64,000 bases of DNA from DASWOJ01 sp964250755 (GCA_964250755.1 CAXUHB010000001.1:372001-436000); one strand, 5' to 3'; shown: positions 33,414-43,186, counted from the stretch's first letter. The notes: generated by a model from the letters alone, not told the origin. Program-made: numbers and translations.

Positions 33414-35060
33414 ATGTCCCTGCTCGTTGACCTGTTCGGCTACCTGTCCATTATCCTGCACGGCCTGACCATCGTGGCGCAGAGCATGGCGCTCGGCGGC
33501 GTCCTGTTCCTGATCTTCCTGGCCCGCCCGTTCCAGGCGTCGCTGCCCAATGGCGACGGCCTGGCCCGGCGCACCGCCATGATTGCCGGATGGAGCGCGG
33601 TGGCGCTTGTCGTGTGCGAGGCGCTGACCGTCGCCATGCAGTCCGCCGTGCTGATGGACACGCTGGGCCTGCCGGCGCGGGGCGTGGTGGGCGCCAACTT
33701 CGCCGTCGCCGGGCTGGTCAAGATGGCTGCGGCCCTGGCGCTTGCGGCCTGCATGTTCGCGCGCCGCCCGCTGCCGGCTGCGCCCCTGCTGGGGCTGGTA
33801 GGTGTCGTGGTCGTGGCGGCGACGATGACGACGCACTCGGTCGCGCGGTTGCAGGACAACGCTTGGCTGTTCGCGGCCAGCGCGCTGCATATCCTGGGGG
33901 CGGCCATCTGGGTCGGCGGCATTCCCTGCTTCGTGATGGCCCTGGGCCGGCTGAGCGACGGCGCCGCTTTCCGCAGGGTCGGCGCGCGCTTCTCGCGCAT
34001 GAGCATGGTGGGCGTTGGCTGCATCCTGGTGTCGGCCACCGCCTTCAGCCTGCTTTACATCGGCGCCTGGAGCGGCGTTTACGGCACGGCTTACGGCGTG
34101 ATGGTGTCGGCCAAGGCGGCGATGTTCGGCGCGCTGCTGCTGCTGGGCCTGGGCAACTTCCTGGTGGTCGAGCGGCTGCGGCGCGACCCCGGCGCATCCG
34201 TCCTGCGGATGCGCCGATTCGCGGAAGTGGAGATCGGCATCGGCTGCAGCATCTTTTTCGCCGCGGCCTCCCTGACCTCGGTGCCGCCTGCGGTGGACCT
34301 GACCCAGGACCGGGTGGTGTGGGCGGAGATCGCCGAGCGCAACACGCCGCGGATGCCGCGCCTGGTGTCCCCCGACCACGACGCGCTGGCATTGCCGGCC
34401 CTGCAGGCGCAGTTGGACGTCGAGGCCGCGCAGAAGCAGGCCGCGCCGCCGCAGGCCTTCGTCCCCGGCTCGGGCGATCTGCCGGCGCGCAACGCCGCAG
34501 ATGTCGCCTGGAGCGAGTATAACCACCACTGGTCCGGCCTGTTCGTGGTGCTCATCGGCGCCTTGGGGTTGTCGCATCGCGCCGGGGTGCGCTGGGCCAG
34601 GCACTGGCCGCTGGCGCTGCTGGGCCTGGCCGCCTTCCTGTTCCTGCGGTCGGACCCGGAGGTGTGGCCCTTGGGCGACATCGGCTTCTGGGAAAGCCTG
34701 CGCGACGTGGAGGTGCTGCAGCACCGCGTTTTTGTGGTGCTGATCGTGGCCTTCGCGCTGTTCGAGTGGGGGGTGCGTACCGGGCGGCTGCGCGACCCGC
34801 GGGCGGCGCTGGTGTTCCCGCTGCTGACGGCCCTGGGCGGGGCGCTGCTGCTGACGCACAGCCACGCCATCGCCAACGTCAAGGACCAGTTGCTGATCGA
34901 GCTGTCCCACACGCCCCTGGCTCTGGCCGGCATCGCCGCGGGCTGGTCCCGCTGGCTGGAGCTGCGGGCGGATGGCCCGGTGCGCCGTTGGGCCGGCTGG
35001 GTGTGGCCGGTGTGCTTCGTAGTGGTGGGCGCGATCCTGCTGAGCTACCGCGAGGCTTAA
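33414..35060 (+). CDS. copD: CopD-family copper transport membrane protein
   Basis: Inner-membrane copper resistance/uptake protein of 548 residues with about 12-14 predicted membrane segments and an N-terminal CopD domain. Histidines and methionines in or near helices (SIILHGLTIVAQSMALGG, THSVARLQDN, ALHILGAAIWVGG) are of the CopD type. Residues about 315-375 form a soluble loop rich in Ala and Gln. The C-terminal half (from about 385) is a second membrane domain ending in QLLIELSHTPLALAGIAAG. The ATG at 33414 lies 1 nt after the copC stop, so the pair is coupled. Confidence 0.9.
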   Translation: MSLLVDLFGYLSIILHGLTIVAQSMALGGVLFLIFLARPFQASLPNGDGLARRTAMIAGWSAVALVVCEALTVAMQSAVLMDTLGLPARGVVGANFAVAGLVKMAAALALAACMFARRPLPAAPLLGLVGVVVVAATMTTHSVARLQDNAWLFAASALHILGAAIWVGGIPCFVMALGRLSDGAAFRRVGARFSRMSMVGVGCILVSATAFSLLYIGAWSGVYGTAYGVMVSAKAAMFGALLLLGLGNFLVVERLRRDPGASVLRMRRFAEVEIGIGCSIFFAAASLTSVPPAVDLTQDRVVWAEIAERNTPRMPRLVSPDHDALALPALQAQLDVEAAQKQAAPPQAFVPGSGDLPARNAADVAWSEYNHHWSGLFVVLIGALGLSHRAGVRWARHWPLALLGLAAFLFLRSDPEVWPLGDIGFWESLRDVEVLQHRVFVVLIVAFALFEWGVRTGRLRDPRAALVFPLLTALGGALLLTHSHAIANVKDQLLIELSHTPLALAGIAAGWSRWLELRADGPVRRWAGWVWPVCFVVVGAILLSYREA

Positions 35061-35451
35061 GCAGAGGCGGCCAGAGCACTCGGCGGCAAGGGGCCGCTGA
35101 TACGAAGCGATGTTCGCGCCACGCAGGCTCTATTGTCGCTAGGGATCCAGCGACGGCGCAGCTCAATGCCGCCCGGGTGTTCTGCCAATCCATGGATTGC
35201 CGCGTCGCAAGTGCGGCTTGCAGTGAGGGATGCTTGCGGAAAGGTCAGGGGGAGGCATCAGGCCCCAGCCCCTAACCCCCAATACCAGCCGTTCTTCAAG
35301 TCGCCCCTCGGTGACAGCATCTTCATCGCGAGCTGCGGAGCGGGCCAGGAGCCGCCAGCACGATCGTTGCGATCCCTGGCTCCCCGCGGCGCAAGGGTGC
35401 CCCATGACAACAGGCCGCCTGCCGAACGGTTATGGCAGGCGCTGGCTGACA
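35061..35451. other. Stretch with no supported gene
   Basis: About 390 nt after copD. Open frames on both strands are short or lack recognisable motifs, and their codon bias is unremarkable. A fragment on the minus strand ending at 35258 (LKNGWYWGLG) is not recognised. A short inverted repeat (GCGGCC with GGCCGC, 35066-35097 region) follows the copD stop. The stretch may be decayed coding DNA, but no parent could be named. Confidence 0.5.
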
Positions 35452-35691
35452 TCAGCGCAGTGCCCGCGACGCTGTGCGTTGCGGGGCGTGATCCACCGTG
35501 CTGCTGCGCCCGTCCAGGAACCCCGGCCCGGCCAGTAGCAGCCACATCGCCGCCGCGAAGCTGCCCGCCGCTGCCACCGCGGCGGCACCCTGTACTACCT
35601 CGCGCGCCGTTGCGCGCAACCGGGCCAACTCGTCAGGATGGATCAGCCGCACCGCATCCAGACGCGGCAGTTGCACCGTGCATGAGTACAT
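35452..35691 (-). CDS. Small single-span membrane protein
   Basis: A candidate 79-residue protein. Residues about 15-32 are helical and charged (RLIHPDELARLRATAREVV), then a single membrane segment (about 34-57, AAAVAAAGSFAAAMWLLLAG), then a polar tail. GC3 is high, as in real genes here. The start codon ATG 35691 lies inside a near-match to the alphaproteobacterial LexA box, and a perfect box lies 55 nt upstream (35746-35760). No homolog is recognised. It has the general look of a small stress-induced membrane protein; coding status is uncertain. Confidence 0.45.
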   Translation of the reverse strand: MYSCTVQLPRLDAVRLIHPDELARLRATAREVVQGAAAVAAAGSFAAAMWLLLAGPGFLDGRSSTVDHAPQRTASRALR

Positions 35692-35700
35692 AGTAGGAAC
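35686..35700 (-). promoter_or_regulatory. Near-consensus LexA-type half-site pair
   Basis: On the minus strand GTTC-N7-GTAC, one mismatch from GTTC-N7-GTTC, with TACTAT (a possible -10 hexamer) inside the spacer. It overlaps the putative start codon of the small membrane protein. On its own the match is weak; it gains weight from the perfect site 46 nt away and from the shared 10-bp inverted repeat TAGGAACAAA (35694-35703) / TTTGTTCCTA (35754-35763). Confidence 0.35.
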
Positions 35701-35745
35701 AAACCCCCGCTGAAACTGGATCGCCCACGTCGGGCGAGTCGCCTT

Positions 35746-35760
35746 GTTCCTTATTTGTTC
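35746..35760. promoter_or_regulatory. Perfect GTTC-N7-GTTC (LexA-type) box
   Basis: GTTC 35746-35749, seven-base AT-rich spacer CTTATTT, GTTC 35757-35760. This is the consensus form of the alphaproteobacterial SOS box. It lies in the gap between the histidine kinase gene's 3-prime end and the small membrane protein. Between it and the small gene there is a stem TCGCCC-ACGTC-GGGCGA (35721-35737). Confidence 0.55.
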
Positions 35761-35777
35761 CTAAATGCCGCTCGACG

Positions 35778-37619
35778 TCAAGCGCCGATGCTGCGCCCTG
35801 GCGGCAGCAGGCCACGTATATGCGCCGCCAGCGCCGGGCCGCTCACCGGCTTCTGCACCAGCAGCACCGGCCCATCCGTCATGCGCGCGACGGACGCTTC
35901 CAGGTCCGCACCGGAGTGCCCCGTCAACAGGATGGCTGGCAGGCCGGGCCGGCGGGCCTGCGCTTCCCGGATCAGCATCAGCCCGTTGGTGCCCGGCATG
36001 GACAGGTCGCTGACCAGCACGTCCGGCGCGTCGTCCGTCAACCGCGCCAGCGCCGCGGCGGCACCGGGGTGGCTGAACACCTCGCAGCCCCGGGCCGACA
36101 TCATGTCCTCCATCATGCCCCGCACGTCGTCGTCGTCGTCCACGACGACGATGCGGGGCCGGGTGGAGGGGACCGCAGCGTCCGCCGCCGTACCAGCCGG
36201 ACATGCGGTGCCTGCCGCGTCCGCCGCCGGCAGCCACAGCCGCACCGTCGTTCCCTGCCCCGGTGCGCTGCTGATCTGCAGGTGTCCGCCGGACTGCTCG
36301 GCAAACCCCCGCGCGACGGCCAGGCCCAGCCCGGTCCCACGCCCGCGCGGCTTCGTGCTGAAGAACGGCTCGGCCGCATGGAGCAGCGTGTCCCCATCCA
36401 TCCCCGGCCCGGTGTCCACGACCTCCAGCCGAACGTAGCGGCCCGGCGGCAGTCCCGTGCCGGCCCCGGTGCCTGTCCCGGCGCCTGCTCCGTCGTCGGC
36501 AGCGGCGTGCAGGACGACCGTGTTGGGGCCGGGGCCGGGCAGCCCATCCTCGTCCAGCATGGCGTCGCGCGCGTTGGTGGCCAGGTTGACCAGCACGGTC
36601 TCCAGCCCGCCTTTGTCGGCCATCACGGGCGGCAGCCCCGCGTCGGCGTGCGCCCGCACGGTGATGCCCGACCCCAAGGTGCGCGCCAGCATCTCCTGCA
36701 GATCGTGCAGCAGCGCCGCCCCGTCCACTGGGCCGGGCTGCAGCGCGCCGCGGCGGGCGAAGCTGAGCAGCCGGCGCGTGACGGAGGCGCCGCGGTCCGC
36801 GGCCTCCACCACCAGCCCGGCCAGCCGCCGCACCGCATCCGGGTCGTCCGGGCGGCGCTGGATCAACCGTGCCCCGCCGGCGATGGCTTGCAGCACGTTG
36901 TTGAAGTCGTGCGCGACACCGCCGGCCAACTGGCCCAGCGCCTCCAGCCGCTGGGACTGGCGCAGGCTCTCCTCGACCCGCGTGCGCTCGGCCACCGCAT
37001 CGGCCACCCGCTGCTCCAAGGTGGCGTTCAGGGCGTGCAGCGCGGCGTCCACGGCCCGGCGGTGGCTGATGTCCTGCACCGCGGCAATGACGTGCAGCGG
37101 CCGGCCTCGCGCGTCGTGCGTCAGGCTCATGTGGCTGACCACCCACACGTCGGCCTCATCCGGGCGGACGTACCGCTTCTCGATCACGAACGGCTCGCCC
37201 GTCGCCAGCATCCGGCGGTGCCCGGCCTGGTGCCGGGCGCGGTCCTCCGGATGGGTCAGGTCCTCCATCCGCAACGGCCGCAGCGTGTCCATCCCCCGCC
37301 CGAGCAGGGCGCAGTAGCGCGCGTTGGCCAGGAGATAGTGCCCGGATAGGCTGGTCTGGCATATGCCGACCGGCGCCTGGTTCAGCAGGATGTGGAACCG
37401 CTCCTCCGCGTCGTGCAGCGCGCCTGCGGAGCGGTCCAGCGCCCGACGCAGCCGGCCGCCGCCCCGCCATGCCGCAAGCCCGACCGGCAGCAGCAGCGGC
37501 AGCACGCGCAGCAGGGCCAGCAGCCCGCCTCTCCCGGGTCGGTAAGGGGTGTTGGACCGGCGCTCATCAAGGCCGGGGCCGGGTGCGAAATGGACCGTCA
37601 TGCCCAGCCCAACGCGCAA
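35778..37619 (-). CDS. Hybrid sensor histidine kinase with PAS and receiver domains
   Basis: A 613-residue signalling protein. Order: N-terminal hydrophobic stretch (about residues 30-50, LLALLRVLPLLLPVGLAAW), PAS domain (about 75-190), coiled linker, HisKA with phosphoacceptor His237 (GGVAHDFNNVL), HATPase_c (NLATNARDAM, DTGPGMD, GRGTGLGLAVARGFAEQ), then a receiver domain with phosphoacceptor Asp538 (VLVSDLSMPG). The DFNN-type H-box marks the group of PAS-containing kinases that pass phosphate to their own receiver. ATG 37601 is an alternative start; a perfect TTGACA -35 (complement of 37645-37650) lies upstream, though its -10 is poor. No cognate regulator gene is adjacent. Confidence 0.9.
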   Translation of the reverse strand: MRVGLGMTVHFAPGPGLDERRSNTPYRPGRGGLLALLRVLPLLLPVGLAAWRGGGRLRRALDRSAGALHDAEERFHILLNQAPVGICQTSLSGHYLLANARYCALLGRGMDTLRPLRMEDLTHPEDRARHQAGHRRMLATGEPFVIEKRYVRPDEADVWVVSHMSLTHDARGRPLHVIAAVQDISHRRAVDAALHALNATLEQRVADAVAERTRVEESLRQSQRLEALGQLAGGVAHDFNNVLQAIAGGARLIQRRPDDPDAVRRLAGLVVEAADRGASVTRRLLSFARRGALQPGPVDGAALLHDLQEMLARTLGSGITVRAHADAGLPPVMADKGGLETVLVNLATNARDAMLDEDGLPGPGPNTVVLHAAADDGAGAGTGTGAGTGLPPGRYVRLEVVDTGPGMDGDTLLHAAEPFFSTKPRGRGTGLGLAVARGFAEQSGGHLQISSAPGQGTTVRLWLPAADAAGTACPAGTAADAAVPSTRPRIVVVDDDDDVRGMMEDMMSARGCEVFSHPGAAAALARLTDDAPDVLVSDLSMPGTNGLMLIREAQARRPGLPAILLTGHSGADLEASVARMTDGPVLLVQKPVSGPALAAHIRGLLPPGRSIGA

Positions 37620-37682
37620 AGGCGAGATCGGCTTCCCGCGCCCTTGTCAACTTTCTCTAAACAGCTATCTGCGGTGATCGGG

Positions 37683-40505
37683 TCAGGCGGCGGCCTCGCG
37701 TCGGCGCCGCGCGGCGGGCGCCGGGTCCGGCGCGTCGTCGCCGGGCACCTGCAGGGCGGCCAGCAGCGCCTGCCGCAGGCTGGCCAGCTTGCGCTCGTTC
37801 TCCACCTTCAGGCCGAACACGTCCTTGACGTAGAACACGTCCACCGCCCGCACTCCATAGGTGGTCACGTGGGCGGAGGCGATCTGCAAGCCTTGCTCGC
37901 TGATGGCGGCGGTCACGTCATGCAGCAGGCCCGGACGGTCCCGCCCGTTCACTTCCAGCACGGTGTGGGTGTTGCTGGCGCGGTTGTCCACGACGACGCG
38001 CGGGGGCACGTGAATGGCGCGCATCCGGCTGCCCAGCGCGCTGCGCGACGCCCGGCTGATCTCGCTGGCCAGGCCCAGCCGGCCCGAAAGCGCCTGGTCT
38101 ATCAGGACGTGCAGCCGCGCCAGGCGGTGCGGCGCGTCGAAGGCGCCGCCCGCCGTGTCCTGTATCCAGAACGTGTCCAGCGCGCTGCCGTTGGTCAGCG
38201 TGTGGATGCGCGCGTCCACGATGCTGGCGCCCGCGACGGCCAGCGCCCCCGCGATCCGGCTGAACAGCCCGGCATGGTCGGCAGTATAGACCGTCACCTC
38301 CGTCACCGCGCGGGACGGCAGCGGCTGCGTGTCCACCGTCAGCGGCGCCCCGCGCGCCTCCGCGTCCCGGATCAGCCGGGCATGCCGTGCATGGGATTCG
38401 GGGTCGAAGCTGAGCCAATAGCCGGGGTAGCCCAGGCCCAGGTAGAAGCGCCGGTCGGCGTCGGGCCAGTCGGGCAGCAGGGCTGCCGCCATCTCCTTGG
38501 CATAGGCGACGCGCACGTCGCGCTCCGTGCTGGCCAGCCCGCCCGCCAGCACGTCGGCCACGCGGGAGTAAAGCTCCCGCAGCAGCGTCGCCTTCCAGCC
38601 GTTCCAGACCTTGGCGCTGACGGCGCGCATGTCGGCCACCGTCAGCACCAGCAGCAGCTTCAGCCGCTCGGGCGACTGGATGGTGTCGGCCAGGTCCAGG
38701 ATGGTCTTGGGATCGTCTATGTCGCGCTTGAACGCGGTCTGGCTGAGCAGCAGGTGGTGCAGCACCAGCCAGCTCACGGTCTCCGTCTCCTCCGTGGACA
38801 GGCCGATGGTGGGGCCGATCTGCGTCGCGAGTTCCGCGCCAAGCTCCGAGTGGTCGCCGCCCCGGCCCTTGGCGATGTCGTGCAGCAGGGTCGCGGCATA
38901 GAGGGCACGGCGGGATTGCAGGTCTTCCACCAGGCCGGACGCGATGGGCGCAACCTCGGACAGCTCGCCGCGCTCCAGGCGGTTCAGCACCCGGATGGCC
39001 TCGATGGTGTGCTCGTCCACCGTGAAGACGTGGTAGGTGTCGAACTGCATCTGCCCGACGATGCGCGCCCAGTCCGGGATGTAGCGGCCCAGGAACCCGG
39101 TCTCGTTCAGCACCGCGACCCACCGGGCGCCTTCGGCGCGGGCGTGCTCGCCGTCGCGCCCGCTCAGCAGATCCAGGAAGATGGCGCCGGCCGCAGGGTC
39201 GCCGCGCAACGCGACCCCGCCGCGCTCGTGCCGGATCAGCGCGCGGATCGCCAGCGGATGCAGCGCCAGTTCCCGCTCCCGCGCGACCTGCAGGATGCGG
39301 AGCATCGCCAGCGGGTGCCGGCCGAAGTCGTGGCCCGGCATGCACAGCAGCTTGCCGTCCGCCAGCATGAAGCCTTCGTCGCGCAACGCCGCGTCCCCGG
39401 CGTCCCCGCCCAGCGCGGGCGGGCCAAGGGCGGCGCGTACGATGGCCGGCTCCAGCACCGCGGTGATGCGGGTGATCTCCCGGGCCGTCAGGAAGTAGTG
39501 ACGCATGAAGCGCTCGACGCCATCCTGCCGTCCATGCCGGGTGTAGCCCATGCGTGCGCCGACGACGGGCTGCAGGTCGAAGGTCAGCCGGTCCTCGGCC
39601 CGGCCCGCGACGTAGTGCAGGTGGAAGCGCACGGTCCACAGGAAGTCCCAGGCGCGCCGGGCGTGCTTGGCCTCCCCCTCGGTCAGGATGCCGCCGCCAG
39701 GGGACTCCGGGCCGACCAGCTCCCCCATCACCTGCGTGCCGAACACGTAGCGGCTCATCCAGTACAGCGTTTGCAGGTCGCGCAGGCCGCCGCGCCCCTC
39801 CTTGATGTTGGGCTCGACCAGGAACGGCGTCTCGCCGTAGCGGTGGTGCCGGGCGTCGCGCTCCGCCTGCTTGGCGGCGATGAAGGCGCTGGCGCCGGCG
39901 GTGGCGCAGAAGGACAGGAAGCGGTTCTCGAACAGCCCGAACAGCGCGGGGTCGCCGGCCAGCAGGCGCGCGTCAATCATGCTGGTCCGCACCGTCAGGT
40001 CGCGCCCGGCCTCGGCGATGCACTCGTCCACCGACCGCGTGGCATGGCCGACCTTCAGGCCGAGGTCCCACAGGAAGTAGAGCATGAACTCGACGGCGGC
40101 GAAGCTGCTGGCGTCCGGCTTGTCCGGGGTGATGAACAGCAGGTCTATGTCGCTGAACGGCGCCAGCACGCCGCGGCCGTAGCCGCCCGTGGCGACGACG
40201 GCCAGTGGCTCCTGCGCCGCCGCGGGCTGACCGTTTGCGGCATGGACGCGGGCGTAGGCGTACAACGACTGGATGACGCCGTCCGTCAGCCGGCCCAGCA
40301 GGCGCCCGGCCTGCAGGCCGCTCATGCCGCCATCCTCGAACCCCGCCTGCACATGGTGCTGCAGGCGGGTCAGGTAGCGGCGGAAGACGCCCAGCACCGC
40401 CTCCCGCTCCGGAGTCTGGCCGGTGCCGGACAAGTCCTGTAGCGCATCCGCCAGGATCGCGGCAGCGTCTTGGGGCTGGTCGGGGAGGGGCTGGGGCGCA
40501 AGCAT
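37683..40505 (-). CDS. glnD: Bifunctional uridylyltransferase/uridylyl-removing enzyme (PII sensor)
   Basis: Cytosolic nitrogen sensor of 940 residues that uridylylates PII when glutamine is low and deuridylylates it when high. Nucleotidyltransferase motif GGYGRGVLAPFSDIDLLF; HD hydrolase motif LLHDIAKGRGGDHSELG; two C-terminal ACT domains (beginning near VTVYTADHAGLFSRIAGAL and VVDNRASNTHTVLEVNGRDRPG). The ATG overlaps the mutS stop by 1 nt (TGATG), so it is translated with mutS. No glnB or glnA gene is in the window. Confidence 0.97.
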   Translation of the reverse strand: MLAPQPLPDQPQDAAAILADALQDLSGTGQTPEREAVLGVFRRYLTRLQHHVQAGFEDGGMSGLQAGRLLGRLTDGVIQSLYAYARVHAANGQPAAAQEPLAVVATGGYGRGVLAPFSDIDLLFITPDKPDASSFAAVEFMLYFLWDLGLKVGHATRSVDECIAEAGRDLTVRTSMIDARLLAGDPALFGLFENRFLSFCATAGASAFIAAKQAERDARHHRYGETPFLVEPNIKEGRGGLRDLQTLYWMSRYVFGTQVMGELVGPESPGGGILTEGEAKHARRAWDFLWTVRFHLHYVAGRAEDRLTFDLQPVVGARMGYTRHGRQDGVERFMRHYFLTAREITRITAVLEPAIVRAALGPPALGGDAGDAALRDEGFMLADGKLLCMPGHDFGRHPLAMLRILQVARERELALHPLAIRALIRHERGGVALRGDPAAGAIFLDLLSGRDGEHARAEGARWVAVLNETGFLGRYIPDWARIVGQMQFDTYHVFTVDEHTIEAIRVLNRLERGELSEVAPIASGLVEDLQSRRALYAATLLHDIAKGRGGDHSELGAELATQIGPTIGLSTEETETVSWLVLHHLLLSQTAFKRDIDDPKTILDLADTIQSPERLKLLLVLTVADMRAVSAKVWNGWKATLLRELYSRVADVLAGGLASTERDVRVAYAKEMAAALLPDWPDADRRFYLGLGYPGYWLSFDPESHARHARLIRDAEARGAPLTVDTQPLPSRAVTEVTVYTADHAGLFSRIAGALAVAGASIVDARIHTLTNGSALDTFWIQDTAGGAFDAPHRLARLHVLIDQALSGRLGLASEISRASRSALGSRMRAIHVPPRVVVDNRASNTHTVLEVNGRDRPGLLHDVTAAISEQGLQIASAHVTTYGVRAVDVFYVKDVFGLKVENERKLASLRQALLAALQVPGDDAPDPAPAARRRREAAA

Positions 40506-43186
40506 CAGGGCGATGCTAATCCGCCTTGCGCCGGTGTGACAGCGGCGAGTGATCTCAAATGATAGATCAGTTCCAGCGCCTCGCGCGGGCTAAGCCGGTC
40601 GGGGTCCGCAGCCAGCAGCGCGTCCCGCAGCATGTCTCCCGACGCATCCTCCGGCGCATCCCGCGGCGCCTCGGGAGCAGGAAGGGACGCCTCAGTCCCT
40701 GCTGCCGCTTGCGGTGCGGCGGCGAACAGCGGCAGGGCCGGCGGCATCCCGTGCCCGCTGCGCTCCAGGTGCGCCAGCAGAGCGGCGGCCCGCTTGACGG
40801 TGGCGGGCGGCACGCCGGCCAGTTGCGCCACGTGGACGCCCCAGCTCCGGCCCGCGGCGCCCTCCGCGACCTCGTGCAGGAACACCACGCCGCCCCGCCA
40901 CTCCTTCACGCGCATCGTGTGCGGGCGCAGGCGGGGCAACTGCTCCGCCAGGCCGGCCAGCTCGTGGAAGTGGGTGGCGAAGATGGTGCGGCAGCGGACG
41001 TGGCCATGCAGCGCCTCCAGCACCGCCCAGGCGATTGCCAGGCCGTCCAGGGTGCTGGTGCCGCGCCCGATCTCGTCCACGATCACCAGGGACCGAGGGC
41101 CGGCCCCGTGCAGGATGGCGGCGGCTTCCGTCATCTCAACCATGAAGGTGCTGCGCCCGCGCGCCAGGTCGTCCGCCGCGCCGACGCGGCTGAACACCTG
41201 GTCCACCACGCCGATGTCAGCCGACTCCGCCGGCACCGGCAGCCCGGCTTGCGCCAGCACCGCCACCAGCGCGTTCTGCCGCAGGTAGGTGCTCTTGCCC
41301 GCCATGTTCGGCCCCGTCAGCAGCAGCACGCGCCGGGCCGGGGACAGGTCGCAGTCGTTGGAAACAAAGGCAGTGGTTCCATCCAGCGCGCCTTCCACTA
41401 CGGGGTGGCGGCCTGCGCGGATGCAGAAGGCGTCGTCGTCCGTCACATGTGGGCGGCACCAGCGCCCGCCTTCCGCCAGGCGGGCGCAGGATTGCAGCAC
41501 GTCCAGCCGGGCCAGGGCGGTGGCGCAGGCAGCCAGGGCGTCTGCGTGGCGCAGGACGGCGGCCACCAGGGTGTCCCACACCAGCCGCTCCCGCGCGGCG
41601 GCGGCATCCGCGGCCCGGGTGATGCGCCCGTCCAGGTCGGCCAGCTCCGCCGTCACGAAGCGGGCGCCGTTCGTCATGGCCTGCCGCATGGTCAGGTCCG
41701 GATGCGCCCGCAGCGTCTCGACCGCCGCCGAAGGCACCTCGATCACGTAGCCCAGTTGCTGATGGTGCCTGATCTTGAGCGATGCCACGCCGTAGCGTTG
41801 CGCCAGGTCCAGCGTCAGGCCCGACACGACCCGGCGGCTGTCGTCCCGCAGCGCCCGCTGCGCGTCCAGCTCCCCATCGAAGCCCGGCGCGACCACCCCG
41901 CCATCCTCCAGCCGCGCGGGTGGCGGGGACGCCAGGGCGCGGGCAAGCAAGTCCGGCAGCGCCGGGCCAACCCGCAGGGCGGTCAGGCTCCAGGGCGCAC
42001 CGTCCAGCGCGTCCGCTGCTGCCGCTGCGCCGGACAGCCCGGCGGCGATAGCGGCCATGTCCCGCGGCGTGCCGCGCGCCGTGGACAGGCGGCCCAGGGC
42101 GCGGGCCAGGTCGGGCACGCCGCGTAGCGCCGCCCGCAGCGCCGCCAGCGGGCCGGGCTGGGTCAGCAGCCAGCACCAGCCGTCCTGACGCCGGGCGATG
42201 GCGGCGGGGTCCAGCAGGGGGCCGTTCAGCCAGAACGTCAGCAGCCGTGCGCCCGGGGCGGTCAGCGTGCGGCTTACGGCGGCCAGCAGCGTGTGGGCAG
42301 TGCCGCCGTCACGGGCGCGGGTGATCTCCAGGCTGGCGCGGGTGGCGGCGTCCAGCGCCATCTGCCCGGCCAGCCGCGCCGGCTGCGGGCGGGACAGGCG
42401 GGGCAGGGTGCCCGCGCCCGCCGCCTGCACATACGCCAGGGCGACCGCCGCCGCGACCGCCTCGGCCTCTGTGAATGTCCCAAAGGCATCCAGGCTGGCA
42501 GCGCCGAACGCGGCGGCGACCTGCCGCGCGGCCGCGGCCGGGGCAGGGAGCGCGGCAGCCGGGCCGCGCCGGTTGGACCAGTCGCCCAGCGGCAGGCCGT
42601 CCGGTGCCAATATCTCCGCCGGCTCCAGCCGGCCCAGCAGCGCCATCAGGTGCGCCGGTGCCGGCGCCTCCGTCTCGAACAGCCCGGTGGACACATCCAG
42701 CCACGCCGCGCCCAGCGCCGGGCCGACGCGGGCCAGGGCCAGCAGCAGGTTGGGCCGGTGCGGCTCCAGCAGGCTGTCCTCCGTCAGGGTGCCCGGCGTC
42801 ACCAGGCGCACGACGGCGCGCCTCAAAGGCCCCTTGCCGGTGCGGCCCTTGGCCGGCTCCATCTGCTCGGCGACGGCCACGCGGAAGCCGCGGCGGATCA
42901 GCCGGGACAGGTAGGCGTCGGCGGCATGGACCGGCACGCCGCACATCGGGATCGGCACGCCGCCATGCTCCCCCCGCTTGGTCAGCGCGATGTCGAGCGC
43001 CCCGGCAGCGGCCTCCGCATCGGCGAAGAACAGCTCGTAGAAGTCCCCCATGCGGAGGAACAGCAGGGCATCGGGGTTCTCCGCCTTGAGCGTGAACCAC
43101 TGGGCAATGGCGGGGGACGCGCCGTCCGACGACGCAGAGCGGGATATGGTGGCGGACGGGGACGCGCCTGCGCTGGGGAGGTCCAT
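40505..43186 (-). CDS. mutS: DNA mismatch repair protein MutS
   Basis: Recognises base-base mismatches and small loops and starts methyl-independent repair with MutL; 893 residues, normal for the family. The mismatch-wedge motif is near the N-terminus (MGDFYELFF), the core and clamp domains follow, and the ATPase has Walker A GPNMAGKSTYLRQ, Walker B LVIVDEIGRGTSTLDGLA and the STFMVEMTEA motif. The alternative first Met is 43186 with a 30-residue low-complexity start. Its stop overlaps glnD by 1 nt; maeB is divergent, about 120 nt away. Confidence 0.97.
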   Translation of the reverse strand: MDLPSAGASPSATISRSASSDGASPAIAQWFTLKAENPDALLFLRMGDFYELFFADAEAAAGALDIALTKRGEHGGVPIPMCGVPVHAADAYLSRLIRRGFRVAVAEQMEPAKGRTGKGPLRRAVVRLVTPGTLTEDSLLEPHRPNLLLALARVGPALGAAWLDVSTGLFETEAPAPAHLMALLGRLEPAEILAPDGLPLGDWSNRRGPAAALPAPAAAARQVAAAFGAASLDAFGTFTEAEAVAAAVALAYVQAAGAGTLPRLSRPQPARLAGQMALDAATRASLEITRARDGGTAHTLLAAVSRTLTAPGARLLTFWLNGPLLDPAAIARRQDGWCWLLTQPGPLAALRAALRGVPDLARALGRLSTARGTPRDMAAIAAGLSGAAAAADALDGAPWSLTALRVGPALPDLLARALASPPPARLEDGGVVAPGFDGELDAQRALRDDSRRVVSGLTLDLAQRYGVASLKIRHHQQLGYVIEVPSAAVETLRAHPDLTMRQAMTNGARFVTAELADLDGRITRAADAAAARERLVWDTLVAAVLRHADALAACATALARLDVLQSCARLAEGGRWCRPHVTDDDAFCIRAGRHPVVEGALDGTTAFVSNDCDLSPARRVLLLTGPNMAGKSTYLRQNALVAVLAQAGLPVPAESADIGVVDQVFSRVGAADDLARGRSTFMVEMTEAAAILHGAGPRSLVIVDEIGRGTSTLDGLAIAWAVLEALHGHVRCRTIFATHFHELAGLAEQLPRLRPHTMRVKEWRGGVVFLHEVAEGAAGRSWGVHVAQLAGVPPATVKRAAALLAHLERSGHGMPPALPLFAAAPQAAAGTEASLPAPEAPRDAPEDASGDMLRDALLAADPDRLSPREALELIYHLRSLAAVTPAQGGLASP

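Noticed and set aside
35133..35693. A 186-codon plus-strand frame in the gap after copD
   Set aside because: Compositionally biased with no motif and it overlaps the better small membrane candidate on the other strand.
35765..36013. Plus-strand frame directly after the LexA-type box at 35746-35760
   Set aside because: It runs antisense through the receiver domain of the histidine kinase and its translation is Pro/Ala/Arg shadow sequence.
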